From: MVRV01 sp964469905
Lineage (GTDB): Bacteria; Desulfobacterota; Syntrophia; Syntrophales; Smithellaceae
NCBI GenBank assembly: GCA_964469905.1
Contig: CAYXZW010000007.1
Coordinates: forward strand, 1 to 64,000
Direction of reading: 5' to 3'
DNA: 64,000 nucleotides
The notes under the pieces were generated by a model. It was given only the letters and a program-made list of their open reading frames with translations. It did no database searches and had not been told where the DNA came from. This document shows positions 7,887 through 16,776 of this stretch, in pieces; the first letter of the stretch is position 1, and the number at the start of each line of letters is the position of its first letter. The translations under genes and the position numbers were made by a program.

Positions 7887-9242
7887 ATGAAAAATACTGA
7901 TCCATCGTTATACAAGGTTCCGCCGCAAAATCTCGAAGCCGAACAATCAATCCTCGGCAGTATTCTGTTGGAGAACAGCGCTATCAACAGCGTGCTCGAA
8001 GTGATGTCTAAAGGCGACTTCTACAGCGAAGCACACCGGAAAATTTTTAACGTCATGGTTGAGCTTTCGGAGAAAAACGAGCCGGTTGATATTATTACTT
8101 TAAGCAATGCTCTCCGGGACAAGAACATGCTGGACTCTATCGGCGGCACTGCTTATCTGGCTTCCCTGGTAGATAACGTGCCGTCTGCGGCCAATGTTGC
8201 CAACTACGCCAAAATTGCCAAAGAAAAGGCGATCCTGCGCGGATTAATCGGTTCGGCCACAGAAATCATTACCAGTTGCTACGAAACAGGTACCGATGTT
8301 GACGAGGTTCTTGATAAAGCCGAACACAGCATTTTTGAAATTGCCGAAAATAAAGTTAGACCTTCGTTTTATCCGATCCGGGAAATTGTTAAAGATAGTT
8401 TCCGTTCCATTGAAGACCTTTATGCCCGCAAAGAGTTGATTACCGGCGTCCCTACCGGTTTTGAAAAAATTGACGACTTAACTTCCGGTCTGCAGAAATC
8501 AGACTTGATCATTATTGCCGGTCGTCCCAGCATGGGTAAAACCGCCTTTGCCCTGAACATAGCACAGTTTGCGGCACTGGAAGGTCAAATTCCCGTTGCT
8601 GTTTTTTCTCTGGAAATGTCTAAAGAACAGTTGGTGTTTCGTCTGCTGGCCTCGGAAGCCAAGGTCGATTCACAGCGCTTGCGGAAAGGGTTTTTAGGTG
8701 AGACTGACTGGCCGAAATTGACGACTGCCGCCGGACGTCTTTCGGACGCGCCACTATTCATTGACGACACACCGGCGATCACCGTTTTGGAAATGAAAGC
8801 CAAATCACGCCGGTTAAAAGCGGATAAGGGGCTTGGTCTGATTGTTGTGGATTACATTCAATTGATGCGAGCCGGCGGCAATCGCGACAACCGCGAGCAG
8901 GAAATATCGGAAATCAGCCGTTCTTTAAAAGCGCTGGCCAAAGAGCTGAAGGTGCCGGTAATTGCACTTTCCCAGCTTAATCGTAAAGTTGAAGACCGCA
9001 CCAACCGGCGACCACAAATGGCCGACTTGCGGGAATCCGGCGCTATCGAACAGGATGCCGACGTTATTGCCTTTATCTACCGCGATGAAGTTTATAACAA
9101 ATCAGATGATAATCCGGAAAAAGGTACTGCGGAAATTATTATCGGCAAGCAGCGCAATGGTCCTACCGGTACTGTGAAGCTTGCTTTTCTGGAAAAATTC
9201 ACCAGCTTCGAGAATCTCACCCATGTGGATAACACCGGGTAA
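7887..9242 (+). CDS. dnaB: replicative DNA helicase DnaB
   Basis: Hexameric 5'-3' helicase that unwinds DNA at the replication fork and recruits primase. 451 residues. The N-terminal domain (about 10-115) begins VPPQNLEAEQSILGSILLEN. The RecA-like ATPase domain (about 175-445) has Walker A GRPSMGKTAFAL, Walker B LIVVDYIQLM, SQLNRKVEDR and the DLRESGAIEQDADV segment with an arginine finger region. No intein is present, and the length is normal. Cotranscribed with rplI (2-base gap). Confidence 0.97.
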   Translation: MKNTDPSLYKVPPQNLEAEQSILGSILLENSAINSVLEVMSKGDFYSEAHRKIFNVMVELSEKNEPVDIITLSNALRDKNMLDSIGGTAYLASLVDNVPSAANVANYAKIAKEKAILRGLIGSATEIITSCYETGTDVDEVLDKAEHSIFEIAENKVRPSFYPIREIVKDSFRSIEDLYARKELITGVPTGFEKIDDLTSGLQKSDLIIIAGRPSMGKTAFALNIAQFAALEGQIPVAVFSLEMSKEQLVFRLLASEAKVDSQRLRKGFLGETDWPKLTTAAGRLSDAPLFIDDTPAITVLEMKAKSRRLKADKGLGLIVVDYIQLMRAGGNRDNREQEISEISRSLKALAKELKVPVIALSQLNRKVEDRTNRRPQMADLRESGAIEQDADVIAFIYRDEVYNKSDDNPEKGTAEIIIGKQRNGPTGTVKLAFLEKFTSFENLTHVDNTG

Positions 9243-9297
9243 GCAATTACGCTTTTCTGCGACTATAGAACTGATTCCCTTGTTTTGCTCAATTCCG

Positions 9298-10251
9298 TCA
9301 GGAAGCGCTCTTGGGTAAATAAATCTGAGCAACAAGAGGAAAATGATCGGACGGATAACATCTTTCCCGTCGCAATTGAATGATTTCGGCATCATCAATT
9401 CTCACGGAAGAAGGCACAAAAATATAGTCAATCTTGAACCTCAGTAAAAACCTGTTATATCCGTGAAATGTCGCCGCCGCCCTGCGGAGATTGGGGTAGC
9501 ACGCGCGGAAAGTGTCAACCAAAGGCTCCGGATTTAATACCCTGAGCTTTGTTTTGGTTTTTAATAAATGGATTCCTTTTAAATATCTAATCGGCGCGCT
9601 TTTTTCGCCAGCATTAAAATCACCCGTAATGATAAACTGATCAGGAAAGAGTCTGTTCCCGATATGCTCGACAAGTACAACAACGCTTTTTTTCCTTGAT
9701 CGCAAAGAGATATGATCCAGATGGACATTATAAAAATAGAAAGCCTGACGGGATTTTTTTTCAATCAGGCGCGCCCAGGTAAAACTTCGCGGAATCACGT
9801 TTCCCCAACCCTTTGAGCCCGGAACAAAGGGCGTATCCGAAAACCAGATGGTTCCATCACCGTCCAGATCAAACTTTGCAGTATCATAAAAGATGGCATT
9901 GTGCATGCCCTTGCTCCCGCCTAGATTTCCGATGCCGACCATTGCATATCGGGGAAGAATTCCTCTTATTTCGTCAATTTGAAAATCCAGCGCTTCCTGC
10001 AGGCCCAGGACATCCGGATGGTATTTAGTTAGAACCTCCTGCACCAGTTTACGGCGAAATATCCAGTTGTTCTTCCCATCCCGCTTTGTTCCTTGCCGTA
10101 TGTTAAAACTCATGATGTTTAAGCTCAAACCATCAGAAGGCAGTAAATCAGAAACGACATGTCTGTATTCCTGCGTATTCCCGCGCCGGAGAGTTAATCT
10201 TTTCTGCCAATGTATTGGCCCGTCAAGCGGATGCATTGATTTATTAACCAA
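9298..10251 (-). CDS. endonuclease/exonuclease/phosphatase family protein
   Basis: 317 residues of the EEP metal-dependent phosphoesterase fold. Visible motifs are LNIMSFNIRQGTK (start of the fold), DVLGLQEAL with the metal-binding Glu, FYNVHLDHIS, FIITGDFNAGE with the catalytic Asp/Asn, and YPSDHFPLVAQIYL with the terminal Asp-His. Family members cut nucleic acids, phospholipids or inositol phosphates, so the substrate cannot be told. No signal peptide. TTG 10251 is preceded by GAGG at good spacing; an internal ATG at 10236 is also possible. Convergent with dnaB. Confidence 0.85.
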   Translation of the reverse strand: MVNKSMHPLDGPIHWQKRLTLRRGNTQEYRHVVSDLLPSDGLSLNIMSFNIRQGTKRDGKNNWIFRRKLVQEVLTKYHPDVLGLQEALDFQIDEIRGILPRYAMVGIGNLGGSKGMHNAIFYDTAKFDLDGDGTIWFSDTPFVPGSKGWGNVIPRSFTWARLIEKKSRQAFYFYNVHLDHISLRSRKKSVVVLVEHIGNRLFPDQFIITGDFNAGEKSAPIRYLKGIHLLKTKTKLRVLNPEPLVDTFRACYPNLRRAAATFHGYNRFLLRFKIDYIFVPSSVRIDDAEIIQLRRERCYPSDHFPLVAQIYLPKSAS

Positions 10252-10436
10252 TTCTCTGCCTCATATTGCTTTTTTCAAAAATGACAGCCGTCCAATTTTT
10301 CTGATTATACGCTGGTGGCTTAAGCATGGTCAATGAAAAACCAGTCTCCAACACAACCGGTCAATGTTATTGAGGAAAAGGAAGAAATATCAGCCGGCCA
10401 AGAAAAGACGCGGCCGATTTCCGGGTAAGAAAACTA

Positions 10437-10991
10437 TTATATCTGTCCATAAATCTTTTCCAGTGTGGCCTTCACAATCCACCTGCCCTTTTCTAATCTT
10501 TCCATCAACTGTACGGTCAAACGCTGATTCTCCGCATCGATTACCGCAAATGTCGGCGCTCCGGTAGAACCAACATATTGATCTCCCGGGTTGCAGATAA
10601 ATACTCCACCAACTTCCTGCAAAGCCGCTCTGTGCGAATGGCCGAAAAGAAACACCTGCGATCTCTTGCTCAGCGCCCTTTTGACCATGTCGTTGAAATG
10701 TTCCTGCCACTGCAATTGCGAATGATAAGGATTGATGTCCATTTGATGGCCGTGGATGGCAGTAATTGTCCAGTTGCCCGCGGAAAAGGTTACTTCTTCC
10801 TGATCCTGACTGGCAAAATCTTCATTCCCCCGCACACCGCAAAATTTTATACCCGCTTCAGCGCTGACGGACATTCCGTCTGCAATGCCGTCGCCCAAAT
10901 GAATCAGCAGATGGAAAGGACCTTCACTGAGCAGGGCATCCCTCATCGCTTCCTTGTTGCCATGAGTGTCCGAAAACACGGCCAGTCGCAT
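10437..10991 (-). CDS. YfcE/MJ0936-type metallophosphoesterase
   Basis: 184 residues of the calcineurin-like phosphodiesterase superfamily. Metal ligands are visible in order: FSDTHGN, HLGDG, VRGNED, IHGH and LFGHSHRA, the complete set for a two-metal site. The closest small-protein family is YfcE (phosphodiesterase active on model substrates, natural substrate unknown). The ATG is at 10991, 15 bases after the ketoacyl synthase stop, so the two are likely cotranscribed. Confidence 0.88.
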   Translation of the reverse strand: MRLAVFSDTHGNKEAMRDALLSEGPFHLLIHLGDGIADGMSVSAEAGIKFCGVRGNEDFASQDQEEVTFSAGNWTITAIHGHQMDINPYHSQLQWQEHFNDMVKRALSKRSQVFLFGHSHRAALQEVGGVFICNPGDQYVGSTGAPTFAVIDAENQRLTVQLMERLEKGRWIVKATLEKIYGQI

Positions 10992-11006
10992 ACTGCTGTC
11001 TCTCTA

Positions 11007-12146
11007 TTATTGTTTGCGCAAAACCAAACTTCCCACAGAATACCCTGCGCCAAAGGAACAGATCACACCGATATCATCTTTGATCAAATCGCCATTGTGC
11101 AGGTGGAAAGCGATGATTGACCCGGCGGATGCCGTATTGGCATACCGGTCGAGTATTGTCGGGGTTACCTCATCTGCAACCTCGTCGCCAAGAAGCTGTT
11201 TTATCACCATCTTATTCATATTAATGTTGGCCTGATGCAGCCAGAAACGCTTTACGTCTTTGGGCGTTAAACCAAGACTGGTCAGATGATCATTAATCAA
11301 ACCGGCGGCAACCGGACTGACTTCTTCAAATACCTTGCGCCCGGACTGATGAAACAGCTTGTCCCAGGCATATGGTTCGGAATCAGTAGCCCGCGACATA
11401 TGCCCGAAATTGGAACGTATATTATTGGAAAATCGAGTCAGCGCTTTTGTGCTCAAAATCTCGTAGCTGTTCGGGCTGGTGCAGGTTTCCTGCCGCTCCA
11501 TGATGATGGCCGTGCTTACATCACCAAAAATGAAATGTGTATCCCGGTCGCAGTAATTTACCTGGGGAGTAACCAGTTCCGGATTGATGGCTAAAACACA
11601 TTTTGCCGAACCGGACACCAGAGCGTCATATGCCCGATGAAGACCGAAGGTCGCTGCCGAGCAGGCCACCTGCATGTCAAATCCAAAGCCATCCTCAATC
11701 CCCAGTGCATGCTGTACTTCGATGGCAATGGCCGGATAAGCCCGCTGAGTATAAGCACAGGAGACGATAACAGCATCAATATCGGAGGTGGTTTTTCCAG
11801 CGGCAACCATTGCTTCTTTTGCTGCATAAACCGCTATTTCCGCCTGATTGCTCAGTTCATCCTCACTTCTTTCGGGAAACTTCGGCCGCATGCGCTCAAT
11901 ATCCAGAATACCTTCTTTGGTATATACATACCGGGCTTTGATGCCGGATGATTTTTCGATAAATCTTTCACTGGAAAAAGGTTTTTCCACCATTTTTCCT
12001 GCTGTTATATCCCCTGCATGATCGGCATTGAACTTTGCCGCATATTCGTTATAGCTGGCAACCAGTTCCTCATTGGTAATAACATTCGATGGTGTCCAAA
12101 CGCCCGAACCACTGATGATAATCTTTGGGCATGAATTTATTGACAT
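11007..12146 (-). CDS. beta-ketoacyl-ACP synthase III family protein (FabH-like)
   Basis: 379 residues from ATG 12146, preceded by AAAAGG at good spacing. Thiolase fold with the KAS III catalytic triad: Cys in MQVACSAATFG, His in FWLHQANINMN and Asn in RYANTASAGS. Compared with housekeeping FabH (about 320 residues) it has an insert around residues 25-75 (GIKARYVYTKEGI and upstream), which marks the longer FabH-like group that primes with medium or branched acyl groups rather than acetyl-CoA only. The genuine housekeeping fab cluster is not here. Likely condenses an acyl-CoA with malonyl-ACP; substrate unknown. Confidence 0.87.
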   Translation of the reverse strand: MSINSCPKIIISGSGVWTPSNVITNEELVASYNEYAAKFNADHAGDITAGKMVEKPFSSERFIEKSSGIKARYVYTKEGILDIERMRPKFPERSEDELSNQAEIAVYAAKEAMVAAGKTTSDIDAVIVSCAYTQRAYPAIAIEVQHALGIEDGFGFDMQVACSAATFGLHRAYDALVSGSAKCVLAINPELVTPQVNYCDRDTHFIFGDVSTAIIMERQETCTSPNSYEILSTKALTRFSNNIRSNFGHMSRATDSEPYAWDKLFHQSGRKVFEEVSPVAAGLINDHLTSLGLTPKDVKRFWLHQANINMNKMVIKQLLGDEVADEVTPTILDRYANTASAGSIIAFHLHNGDLIKDDIGVICSFGAGYSVGSLVLRKQ

Positions 12147-12408
12147 ATTCAGTTTACCTTTTAGATATTTAATTTTTGTGCGGGGAAAGTATCGGGAAAA
12201 AGCCATTTGGTCAATGAAAAAAATTACCGGTAATCAATTACAGAAAGTTGCGGGGAAACGGTCTGGACAGCATCATATTAGAGTTAATCGTTTATTATAA
12301 TTACTTATTTTTATATCACCCCAGATCCAGCCTGCGAATCCGGAGAGCCAATATTTGCAGCCGAATTGTCGGACATTTACCAAGTAAAGATCAGTGCTGA
12401 AAATAATG

Positions 12409-12561
12409 TATAATAAATCTTGATTTTATTGGAAATTAGAGTAAACTGTTGTCAACAATGTGATCGACTTCGAAAATGAATACGTTTCCTCCCTGATTAG
12501 GGAAGTAAAAATGAATCTACCATCCCTGTCCATTGCGATGTGACAGGGATTTTTATTTTTA
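12409..12561 (+). promoter_or_regulatory. candidate leader or small RNA ending in a terminator, upstream of csp
   Basis: A perfect -10 box TATAAT lies at 12409-12414, without a good -35 box, and a second weak promoter (TTGATT, 16 bases, TAAACT) starts at 12420. About 120 bases later a strong rho-independent terminator, ATCCCTGTC (12532-12540) pairing with GACAGGGAT and T-rich sequence to 12560, points in the + direction. It ends 100 bases before csp, so this is either a separate small RNA or an attenuated csp leader. Confidence 0.45.
12532..12560 (+). terminator. rho-independent terminator upstream of csp
   Basis: Nine-base-pair stem ATCCCTGTC/GACAGGGAT with loop CATTGCGATGT trimmed to about 11 bases, followed by TTTTATTTTT. 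No + strand protein gene ends nearby. Confidence 0.8.
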
Positions 12562-12661
12562 TGAGGAAGTGCGTTTTTGAGCGCACAGATTGGCAGCCGA
12601 ATAATTCGGCGATATTATAAATGGTTCCGAGAAGGAACCCAATACGAAGGAGGGTTAGAAA

Positions 12662-12862
12662 ATGGCAGAAGGAACAGTGAAGTGGTTTAATGATTCAAAG
12701 GGTTTTGGCTTTATACAGCAGGAAGGTGGCAACGATCTTTTCGTCCATCATTCCGCGATTCAGGGAGAAGGTTTCAAATCTTTGTCCGAAGGCCAGCGCG
12801 TCAGCTTTGATGTTGTCGCCGGTCAAAAAGGTCCGGCTGCGGAGAATGTTCGTAAACTTTAA
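12662..12862 (+). CDS. cold shock protein, CspA family
   Basis: 66 residues, one OB-fold cold shock domain. RNP1 is KGFGFIQ and RNP2 is LFVHHSAI; the start AEGTVKWFNDSKGF is typical. It binds single-stranded RNA/DNA as an RNA chaperone. The ribosome binding site AAGGAGGG is very strong. The 100 bases before it fold into three consecutive hairpins: GTGCG/CGCAC, GCCGAA/TTCGGC and GGTTCC/GGAACC, the last ending about 15 bases before the ribosome binding site. A terminator lies upstream of these, so leader control is likely. Confidence 0.96.
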   Translation: MAEGTVKWFNDSKGFGFIQQEGGNDLFVHHSAIQGEGFKSLSEGQRVSFDVVAGQKGPAAENVRKL

Positions 12863-12923
12863 TCATTAACCAAATGTTTTATTGGTACTTACAGAACGGG
12901 AACGTAAGGCAACCGAAATAAGT

Positions 12924-12951
12924 TTGCTTTAACCACAACCGGTCAGATAAT
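12924..12951 (+). promoter_or_regulatory. promoter for the candidate ncRNA
   Basis: TTGCTT (12924-12929), a 16-base spacer and GATAAT (12946-12951, five of six consensus bases). The predicted start is near 12958, just before the closing stem of the folded RNA. Confidence 0.45.
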
Positions 12952-12957
12952 ACTTTA

Positions 12958-13135
12958 AGACAAATAAATTCGGCGAGAGCTGCGATGTACGTAATGAGTC
13001 TATTCTACTGGATGTTAACATAAAAGAATACGGCAGGGTCTTCGTGGTGATTATCACCCTTAAAAAGACCGACTGTTAAATGAAGGACTCCAGTAAAAAG
13101 ACAAGACGGCATAAGTGGCTCTCGCTTTTGTTTTA
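12958..13135 (+). ncRNA. candidate structured RNA, rod-shaped and 6S-RNA-like
   Basis: About 180 bases that fold into one long interrupted rod. Pairs from outside in: GCGAGAGC (12973-12980) with GCTCTCGC (13118-13125); GTCT (12998-13001) with AGAC (13099-13102); TACTGG (13006-13011) with CCAGTA (13090-13095); TTAACA (13015-13020) with TGTTAA (13074-13079); GGTCTT (13037-13042) with AAGACC (13065-13070); GGTGA (13046-13050) with TCACC (13054-13058). The closing stem is followed by TTTTGTTTT, as for a terminator. Length and shape resemble 6S RNA, which binds sigma70 RNA polymerase, but conserved 6S bubble bases were not verified. Confidence 0.45.
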
Positions 13136-13262
13136 CCCCGCCTCGCTTTGTAATCTGATATTCCGGGAACGATTAATTCCTTCACTTGCATAATAGTTTT
13201 GACAAAGAGCACCGCTCAAGGCAATATAATCCCATTAAATGGTGCCTTATGCCGGGAGTTTT

Positions 13263-13592
13263 ATGGCGGAACACATTCATGCCTCTTGTGGTACGGAAAT
13301 AGTTTTAACTGCGGAAATATTCAAGGTGGTTTCCGAAGGATACCTTCCATATGGAAATCAGGAAATGCTCTATATTGAGTGCGCCACCACCGCCGGAAGC
13401 ATCTGCTGCGGCGCGGCAGAATTACGGATTATCCATGTGCCCGGTTTTGTGGTTTCCCGGCATTACAGAATCGATAAGTCTTCAGGTAATCCCATAAGCG
13501 AAGTGCAACCGATCAGTGATGATTTCGCTCGCGAAGAAGTAAAAAGGTTATTGTCCCGGATATTTCCCTCACATCTGTTGCTTCTTTCCTGA
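13263..13592 (+). CDS. hypothetical protein
   Basis: 109 residues from ATG 13263, preceded by GGGAG. No signal peptide or membrane segment. Cysteines occur in ASCGTE, IECATT and ICCGAAEL; the CC pair with CGTE/CGAAE is the most distinctive feature. The protein looks globular and genuine (balanced composition, YLPYGNQEMLYIECATT) but I do not recognise the family. It stands alone, with the candidate ncRNA upstream and a convergent kinase gene downstream. Confidence 0.6.
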   Translation: MAEHIHASCGTEIVLTAEIFKVVSEGYLPYGNQEMLYIECATTAGSICCGAAELRIIHVPGFVVSRHYRIDKSSGNPISEVQPISDDFAREEVKRLLSRIFPSHLLLLS

Positions 13593-13682
13593 TGGCCAAC
13601 GGGCTTATCCCTCTCCAGGGACCGGAAGCTCATCGATAAGCATGCCGCGCCGACGTCGATGCAGCAAAAATAATTCCACCGA

Positions 13683-16574
13683 TCAGACCTCTCCTTTTAC
13701 CAGTTCCGTCCGAACGGCCTTCCCCAGCTTTTCGCGTGTGTAAGGTTTTTTGATGTAGACACCTGCACCTAGTTTCTGAACTTCGCTGACACGCTCCGTC
13801 TCGGAAAATCCGCTGACGATAACTGCCCGCTGGCGCGGATGAATCGCACTAATCTGCCGGTATGTTTCCAGACCGTCCAGACCGGGATTCATAATCATAT
13901 CGAGAAGCAGCAGGTCAAATTTTTGCGCCTTCGCCTGTTCCACTGCGTCTTCGCCGCTCTGGGCCAATGTCACACGATAATTCAGGCTCGCCAGCATGGC
14001 TGATGCCATTTCTCTCTGTTCGGGCACATCGTCAACCACAAGGATTGATTCTCCCTCCCCCCTGTAATTGCTCTGAGCAGCATCAGGCGTAACATCGATC
14101 TGTTTTTCCCGGCAAACCGGAAAGAAGATCGTGAACGTAGTCCCCTCTCCTTCCCGGCTCTGAACGTCAATGTATCCGGAATGATCCTTCACGGTACCCC
14201 AGACTACTGCAAGCCCCAGTCCTGTGCCACTGCGTCCCATGATTTTCTTCGTATAAAACGGCTCAAATATTTTCCCAATGCTTTCCTGCGGAATCCCCTG
14301 CCCTGTATCCGCCACGGAGAGAATTACGTAATCGCCTTCCTTCACGTCGTCATACCCCTGCACAGGACGGTCGATGTATTGATTATGCGTTGTTACTGTG
14401 ATGACACCTGCTCCGGTCATCGCTTCCATGGCATTGGATATCAGATTCATAACCGTTTTTGAAAGATGGACGGCTGACCCCCGAATGGGCAGCAGATCAT
14501 CGGCCAGCCGAAGATCAAAACCAATCCCGGGATGAAAAAGACACATTTTTTCATGCTCCGGTGTTTTCAGATACTCACCTATCACCTGATTAAGGGAAAG
14601 AGTTTCCATGGAAGCAACACCGCGCCTGGCCATGGTCAGGAGATCTTGAACTACTGCAGCCGCTTTCTCGCCGGACTTCTGTATAGTCAGGATAGACTTC
14701 CGTAAAGGACTGTCCTGGGGCAGTTGCATGAGGATCAGTTCTGGATAGCCGACCAGACCGCCCAGCATATTGTTCAGGTCGTGCGCCACGCCCCCCGCCA
14801 GAGTTCCGAGAACCTCCATTTTTTCCGCCCGGCTGAGTCGTTCCTGCAGCCTCAACCTTTCCTCCTCCGCCCGCTTACGCTCCGTAATATCCCGCGTGAT
14901 GCTCAAAACGGCCTTTGGCTCTCCCGAGTCGTCCCTGATGAAGGAGGCATTGTTCTCGGTCCAGACGATTTGGCCCGTCTTGATGTTTTTTTCTTTCAAT
15001 TCAATCAGTCTCGAACGATTGGGCTCACGTTCCTGATCATGAGCAAGCTCATCGTGGATAAGCTGCCCTAGTCTTTGTCGGCTTTCGTCATCTAAATTAG
15101 CCCCCATCGGCATGGCTTGATAATCCGTATGCTGCAGGCCAAACAGCTTTTCGACATAGGGATTGGAATAGGTGTATTGTAAAGTTTTAAGATCAACGAT
15201 GCGGATGGCATCCTGAATGTTATCTGTAATCAGACGGAGAAACTGCTCGCTATTCTTCAAGGCTTCCTCCGCATGCTTGCGTTCCGTAACATCAAATGTT
15301 GATCCTATGATGGTCGACTGGCCGTTCATTTCAATAGTGGTGACAGATATTTCAACCCACTTTTCTTGGCCATTCTTAGTGATGATTTTGGTTTCATAGC
15401 GCTCCGGCGGTTTTTCTCCTTTGAGCCTTCTTTCCGCCCTTTCCCGGACCAATTCGCGAAAATCCGGATGGACGAAGTTCAGAAAAGAGATGGCGGCCAG
15501 TTCCTGCAGGGAATAACCGATAACGGACTCGAAAGCCGGATTGACATAAATGAATTTATTGTCCTGAATGAGGTAGATGCAAGCGGATGTGCTTTCCGCC
15601 AGAGCCCGGAATTTTTTTTCGCTCTCGCGCAGCGTTCTTTCCGCCTGTTTGCGCTCGGTAATATCGCGCAATACTCCTTCGATGCCCAGAATTTGTCCCT
15701 GATCGTCACAATAATAATGACTGCTTACAGAAATCTCCACGGGTGTTCCATTACTGCGCTTAAGCAGTAACTCATAATCATTAACAAATCTCTTTTCCTT
15801 CATTTCTCGGAGGAAGTGCGAACGTTCTTCAGGATTATAGTAAAGGGTTTCCGCAATATCACAGCCGATCATCTGTGCGGCCGATTCGTACCCGAGAAGT
15901 TTTGCTGCCGACGGGCTCACCATTATCAACCGGCCGGTCTTATCAGCCCGGTAGAAAGTATCGTTAATGTTTTCAATAACGGAGCGATACAATTTTTCAC
16001 TGTCTCTCAAAGCATCAACTACTTTTTTCCGTTCAGTCACATCAACAAAGGCCAAATGCAGAGAAACCGGCTTATCATCTTCCATCAGTATGGATGCTTT
16101 CATCTCCACCCAGTTATGCTCTCCATTTTTATCGATGACCGGGAATTCGAGCATTTGCCTAGGGGCGCCAGCCAATTTGGCCGCTAATCGCTTCAGTAAC
16201 AAGTGTCGTGTTTCATCGGTAACTATACCCAGATCGAAGGCGTTTTTTCCTGTCATTTCTTCGCCATCCAACCCCAGTGCTTCTTTGATCCGCTGGTTGA
16301 CAAACTGGATGTTTCCCGACAAATCGGCAATTATATACCCGATGGGGCTATTGTCTATCAAATGACGGCATTTTTTCTCACTTTCCCTCAGGGCAATCTC
16401 CCTTTGTCGGGACTCGGCAAGCTCCTTTCGGAGTTGGGCATTGAGGGCCGCCAGTTCCGCATTCTTTTTTTCCTGCACTCTCAAGCTTTCGACAATTTCT
16501 AATCTCTTATCGACATCATCCGTTGCTTCAGCCAAACAATCAATGCCGCTATTTGCCTTCTTCTCCTTGTCCAC
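13683..16574 (-). CDS. hybrid sensor histidine kinase with four PAS domains and a receiver
   Basis: 963 residues, no membrane segment, so a cytoplasmic sensor. A coiled start (1-65) is followed by four PAS/PAC units at about 66-185, 190-310, 315-435 and 440-570 (each ends in a DVTERK or DITERK motif). Then come a HisKA domain with the phosphorylated His in GGVAHDLNNMLG (about 600), the ATPase domain with GQGIP and GRSGTGLGLAVVWG, and a C-terminal receiver (about 840-960) with VVDDVPEQ, phospho-Asp in LLLLDMIMNPGLDG and KKPYTREK. It resembles hybrid kinases of deltaproteobacteria. No partner regulator lies beside it. Signal unknown. Confidence 0.92.
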   Translation of the reverse strand: MDKEKKANSGIDCLAEATDDVDKRLEIVESLRVQEKKNAELAALNAQLRKELAESRQREIALRESEKKCRHLIDNSPIGYIIADLSGNIQFVNQRIKEALGLDGEEMTGKNAFDLGIVTDETRHLLLKRLAAKLAGAPRQMLEFPVIDKNGEHNWVEMKASILMEDDKPVSLHLAFVDVTERKKVVDALRDSEKLYRSVIENINDTFYRADKTGRLIMVSPSAAKLLGYESAAQMIGCDIAETLYYNPEERSHFLREMKEKRFVNDYELLLKRSNGTPVEISVSSHYYCDDQGQILGIEGVLRDITERKQAERTLRESEKKFRALAESTSACIYLIQDNKFIYVNPAFESVIGYSLQELAAISFLNFVHPDFRELVRERAERRLKGEKPPERYETKIITKNGQEKWVEISVTTIEMNGQSTIIGSTFDVTERKHAEEALKNSEQFLRLITDNIQDAIRIVDLKTLQYTYSNPYVEKLFGLQHTDYQAMPMGANLDDESRQRLGQLIHDELAHDQEREPNRSRLIELKEKNIKTGQIVWTENNASFIRDDSGEPKAVLSITRDITERKRAEEERLRLQERLSRAEKMEVLGTLAGGVAHDLNNMLGGLVGYPELILMQLPQDSPLRKSILTIQKSGEKAAAVVQDLLTMARRGVASMETLSLNQVIGEYLKTPEHEKMCLFHPGIGFDLRLADDLLPIRGSAVHLSKTVMNLISNAMEAMTGAGVITVTTHNQYIDRPVQGYDDVKEGDYVILSVADTGQGIPQESIGKIFEPFYTKKIMGRSGTGLGLAVVWGTVKDHSGYIDVQSREGEGTTFTIFFPVCREKQIDVTPDAAQSNYRGEGESILVVDDVPEQREMASAMLASLNYRVTLAQSGEDAVEQAKAQKFDLLLLDMIMNPGLDGLETYRQISAIHPRQRAVIVSGFSETERVSEVQKLGAGVYIKKPYTREKLGKAVRTELVKGEV

Positions 16575-16776
16575 GCTTCCTCCATCATTCCGGAATAATA
16601 TTGCGAAACTATAGGAATTTACCCTTGAATGTCAATTAAAAAATAGAACGGCGTTGACATTTCGAAGTCAAACTAACCGGCGGTAACAAGGCACGGTTAG
16701 AAGAAAATCCATTGTATTTTTTTTCGCTTCAATGATAACCAGTCTTCAACTGTACTTACATCCAGGAAAATATTAT

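Noticed and set aside
13080..13260. Degenerate fourth copy of the GGCCCCTTATGCCG element near 13108 and 13243
   Set aside because: Only 8-13 matching bases (GGCATAAG; CCTTATGCCGGGA) without the other blocks; may be chance.
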